DNA from: Microbispora hainanensis | GTDB lineage: Bacteria > Actinomycetota > Actinomycetes > Streptosporangiales > Streptosporangiaceae | Assembly: GCF_006874475.1 (NCBI RefSeq) | Contig: NZ_VIRM01000069.1 | Location: 1 to 40,884 of the forward strand | Reading direction: 5' to 3' | Length of the DNA stretch: 40,884 nt | Shown: positions 38,992 to 40,884 of the stretch, one piece after another | Layout of the letters: the number at the start of each line of letters is the position of its first letter | Numbering within the stretch: position 1 is the first letter of the stretch | The notes under the pieces: generated by a model | Databases searched by the model: none | Seen by the model: the letters and a program-made list of their open reading frames with translations, nothing else | What the model was told of the DNA's origin: nothing | Program-made: the position numbers and the translations under genes

Positions 38992-39843
38992 ATGAGGGGA
39001 GTTGGCGGCCCTACTGTCCGGCTCCGTCGGCTTTCCGGCGAGCTGACGCGGCTGCGGCGCGAAGCGGGATTCGCCCGCGAGGAGGTCGCACGACGGCTCG
39101 GCATGGCGCCCTCCACCGTCTATCGGATCGAGACCGGCCACACCCGCCCGCACGCCCGGACCATCCGCGACCTGCTCGACCTCTACGGCGTCGAAGGCTC
39201 GGAACGCGACGCGCTGATCGCGCTGGCCAGGGACGCCGCCCGGCGCGGATGGTGGCGCGCCTACGACGACGTCCTGCCCGGGCCGTACGTCGGGCTGGAA
39301 TCCGAGGCGTCGTCGGTGCGCAACTACGAGCCGCTGCTGGTCCCCGGGCTGCTCCAGACGGAGGACTACGCCCGCGCGGTCATCGGCGCCGCCCTCGTCA
39401 AGGACCCGGCGGAGATCGAGCGGCGGGCCGCGGCCCGGATGGAACGCCAGCGCCGCCTGACCGGGCCCGCCCCGCTGGAGCTGTGGGCCGTCCTCGACGA
39501 GGCGGCGCTGCGCCGCCCCGTGGGCGGGCCGGCCGTGATGGCCGAGCAACTGCGCAGGCTGCAGGAGATGGCCGTCCAGCCGAACGTCACCGTGCAGGTT
39601 CTGCCGTTCGACGCGGGCGCCTACCTCGGCATGGGCAACCCGACGGCGATCCTGGCCTTCCCCGACCCCGGCGACGCCGACGTCGTGCTGCTGGAGAACA
39701 TGAGCGGCGAGCTCTACCTGGAGGACACGGCGGAGATCCGCGGCTACGTCCAGGTCTTCGATCATCTTCGTGCCGCCGCGCTCGGCCCGGAGAAGTCCAT
39801 GGAAATGATCAACTCGGTCGAGAAGGAGATGGCAGGACGATGA
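38992..39843 (+). CDS. XRE-family regulator with DUF5753 domain
   Basis: A 283-residue regulator of the WhiJ/abaA-type actinomycete systems. N-terminal helix-turn-helix (about 12-70): 'LRREAGFAREEVARRLGMAPSTVYRIETGHTRPHARTIRDLLDLYGV' in outline. The C-terminal 200 residues are DUF5753: 'YVGLESEASSVRNYEPLLVPGLLQTEDYARAVI', 'AARMERQRRLTGPAPLELWAVLDEAALRRPVGG', 'MAVQPNVTVQVLPFDAGAY' and 'LENMSGELYLED'. The ATG at 38992 has GGGAGAG upstream. It overlaps the DUF397 gene by four bases and is divergent from the HATPase gene. Confidence 0.94.
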   Translation: MRGVGGPTVRLRRLSGELTRLRREAGFAREEVARRLGMAPSTVYRIETGHTRPHARTIRDLLDLYGVEGSERDALIALARDAARRGWWRAYDDVLPGPYVGLESEASSVRNYEPLLVPGLLQTEDYARAVIGAALVKDPAEIERRAAARMERQRRLTGPAPLELWAVLDEAALRRPVGGPAVMAEQLRRLQEMAVQPNVTVQVLPFDAGAYLGMGNPTAILAFPDPGDADVVLLENMSGELYLEDTAEIRGYVQVFDHLRAAALGPEKSMEMINSVEKEMAGR

Positions 39844-40061
39844 GGGGACTCGTACCGGCGGACGACCTGGCCTGCGCGGTCTGGCGCAAGGCGGCGCGCT
39901 CGAACACCGTCGGCAACCAGTGCGTGGAGGTCGCGCGCCTGCGCGACGGCGTCGCCGTGCGCGACTCGAAGGATCCCCAGGGACCCCGGCTGATGTTCAC
40001 CCCCGGGGAGTGGGAGGCGTTCATCGAGGGGGTCAAGGGCGGGGAGTTCGACCTGTCCTGA
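39840..40061 (+). CDS. DUF397-domain small regulatory protein
   Basis: A 73-residue protein with the DUF397 signature: 'AVWRKAARSNTVGNQCVEVARLRDGVAVRDSKDPQGPRLMFTPGEWEAFIEGVKGGEFD' in outline. DUF397 proteins pair with XRE regulators of the previous gene's kind, and the ATG at 39840 overlaps the stop of that gene (ATGA), so the two are translationally coupled. They are thought to act as antagonists or antitoxin-like partners. Length is normal. A hairpin follows the gene. Confidence 0.93.
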   Translation: MRGLVPADDLACAVWRKAARSNTVGNQCVEVARLRDGVAVRDSKDPQGPRLMFTPGEWEAFIEGVKGGEFDLS

Positions 40062-40079
40062 ACACTCCCGTCCCCGTAG

Positions 40080-40110
40080 GGCCCGTCTCCGTCGTCCGAT
40101 GGAGCGGGCC
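40080..40110 (+). terminator. hairpin after the DUF397 gene
   Basis: GGCCCGTCTCC (40080-40090) pairs with GGAGCGGGCC (40101-40110) with one bulged T; CTTT lies some eight bases after the stem. About 20 bp after the stop at 40061. Confidence 0.5.
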
Positions 40111-40194
40111 GTACGGCTTTCCGGGGGATGCCCGGGGGAGATGCGGTGGGACTCGGGCTGAATGGCGGGCGCTCCACCGGGCAGGGACCTGGGC

Positions 40195-40353
40195 ATGCGA
40201 AGAGAAGACGACCGCGACATTGATACCGTCCGCGACGACGCGGACGAGCCGGACTTCGCCGAGGAGTGGACTCCGTCCGCCACGGACCCGCCGAACGCGG
40301 AACCGGACGACAAGAACCCCGACGAACGCTGGGACAAGCCGACAGAGGTGTGA
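40195..40353 (+). CDS. small acidic hypothetical protein (52 aa)
   Basis: A 52-residue protein, very rich in Asp, Glu and Pro ('EDDRDIDTVRDDADEPDFAEEWTP', 'EPDDKNPDERWDKPTEV'), likely disordered. The ATG at 40195 has a weak GGGA upstream; an in-frame ATG at 40162 would add eleven residues. No family recognised. It ends 12 bp before the next gene and probably shares its transcript. Codon usage is typical of the window. Confidence 0.55.
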   Translation: MRREDDRDIDTVRDDADEPDFAEEWTPSATDPPNAEPDDKNPDERWDKPTEV

Positions 40354-40365
40354 GGGAGGACCGCC

Positions 40366-40593
40366 ATGACCATGGGAGTCGACCCGCGGGACCTGGGCGA
40401 CGAGGACCTGATCCGCGAGTTGCGCCACCTGCACGAGACCCGGTCGGACACGCTCTTCCACGGGTCGGACGACGCGCTGGAGCGCCACACCTCGCGGACG
40501 CAGGAGCTGGAACGCGAATACCTCGAACGCTACCCGGACCGGCAGGTCGATCCGGAGCGGCTCCGTGAGGGGGCGAGGCAGCGCAGTGCCTGA
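40366..40593 (+). CDS. DUF6158-like small protein
   Basis: A 75-residue acidic, helical protein: 'GVDPRDLGDEDLIRELRHLHETRSDTLFHGSDDALERHTSRTQELEREYLERYP' in outline. The pattern 'LxDEDLxREL...HxTRxDTLxHGSDDAL...RTxELExEYLxRxP' is that of a small actinobacterial family recalled as DUF6158; the name is from memory. The role is unknown. AGGGAGGA lies upstream of the ATG at 40366 (an in-frame ATG at 40372 is possible). It overlaps the next gene by eight bases, so the two are likely co-translated. Confidence 0.7.
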   Translation: MTMGVDPRDLGDEDLIRELRHLHETRSDTLFHGSDDALERHTSRTQELEREYLERYPDRQVDPERLREGARQRSA

Positions 40594-40884
40594 CGAACAG
40601 AGCGCGGTGCCGGACGCGGTACCGGACACGGTGCGGGACACGGTGCCCGACGCAGTGCGGGACACGGGGCCTGACGCGGTGCGGGACACGGGGCCTGACG
40701 AGGACAGCCTGGAGGACGTCCAGGAGATGACGACGGCGGACATGACGGTCTACGAGGCCGTCGCCGCTCTGAACATGGAAAAACGGCCCGCCACCGTCGC
40801 CGCGGTCGCCGCGATGACCGGGTTTCCCGAAGACGACGTACGGCGGTGCCTCGGCACGCTGACCGACGGCGGCAGGCTGGTGCC
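40586..40884 (+). CDS. protein with N-terminal tetrapeptide repeats and winged-helix-like domain, 3' end outside window
   Basis: An open frame from a GTG at 40586 to the right edge (99 codons). Residues 8-39 are eight tetrapeptides of the form V/G-P/R-D-A/T. After an acidic linker, 'MTVYEAVAALNMEKRPATVAAVAAMTGFPEDDVRRCLGTLTDGGRLV' in outline looks like a winged helix-turn-helix (MarR or DprA-like C-terminal type). GAGGGGGCGAGG lies upstream of the GTG and the gene overlaps the preceding stop by eight bases. Start is uncertain: ATG codons after the repeat are possible. No specific function assigned. Confidence 0.6.
   Translation, partial: MPDEQSAVPDAVPDTVRDTVPDAVRDTGPDAVRDTGPDEDSLEDVQEMTTADMTVYEAVAALNMEKRPATVAAVAAMTGFPEDDVRRCLGTLTDGGRLV
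40607..40702 (+). repeat. 12-bp coding tandem repeat, eight units
   Basis: Degenerate 12-bp units like GTGCGGGACACG and GTGCCGGACGCG, encoding VPDA, VPDT, VRDT, VPDA, VRDT, GPDA, VRDT and GPDE. Always in frame. It would form an extended, mixed-charge segment. Confidence 0.85.

Noticed and set aside
1..40884. CRISPR array
   Set aside because: All repeats are contiguous tandem units of 12-19 bp without unique spacers, and no cas gene is present.
1..40884. tRNA or rRNA genes
   Set aside because: No T-loop consensus with paired acceptor arms, and no rRNA-like stretch, was recognised on either strand.

Overview
The window is about 70 % G+C, densely coded on both strands, and full of actinobacterial families: a DUF574 (Methyltransf_19) methyltransferase, an MmyB-type XRE regulator paired with an SDR, a DUF5753 XRE plus DUF397 plus HATPase trio, a DUF222/13E12 protein, NarL-type two-component pairs and a DUF6158-like protein. 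Together with a complete mreBCD–PBP2–rodA cluster this points to a filamentous actinomycete, most likely of the order Streptosporangiales. That placement is inference from gene content; no rRNA or tRNA is visible.

Layout. 1-768: start of a DUF222/13E12 gene running off the left edge. 1123-4679: DUF574 methyltransferase, a MerR regulator with a textbook operator, a MerR–methyltransferase divergent pair, and a YjbR/MmcQ protein. 4680-6867: an SDR–MmyB divergent pair bracketed by two copies of a 29-bp motif and 12-bp tandem repeats. 6868-9141: metE with an in-frame repeat expansion. 9162-11221: NarL/HisKA_3 two-component pair. 11419-16865: AhpD/CMD-type protein, phzF-like gene, acetate kinase, a methyltransferase divergent from a CGNR regulator across a perfect inverted repeat, and a second SDR. 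17026-20916: PP2C phosphatase, HTH–N6-adenine methylase–TRD protein and a soluble Ser/Thr kinase. 20965-27556: cell-elongation operon mreB-mreC-mreD-PBP2-rodA-DUF2293 on the minus strand. 27654-32305: penicillin-binding-type lipoprotein, a second NarL two-component pair and a divergent PAF-acetylhydrolase-like enzyme. 32355-36436: ureohydrolase, two bacterial PH-domain membrane proteins and an LLM flavoprotein. 36592-38291: a 43-residue Lys/Ala-rich protein with a sigma-B-like promoter and an MFS transporter whose start codon lies in a 10-bp stem. 38397-40884: HATPase–XRE–DUF397 module, small proteins and a gene running off the right edge.

Most of the window is ordinary chromosome. The most unusual signals are structural: (i) short tandem duplications (12-19 bp) that repeat the stop codon at the 3' ends of six unrelated genes; (ii) the bracketed SDR–MmyB cassette; (iii) the stem that holds the transporter's AUG with its Shine-Dalgarno in the loop; (iv) a DNA methylase set between a phosphatase and a kinase, with apparently leaderless divergent promoters. 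No CRISPR array, intact insertion sequence, prophage or tRNA was seen.
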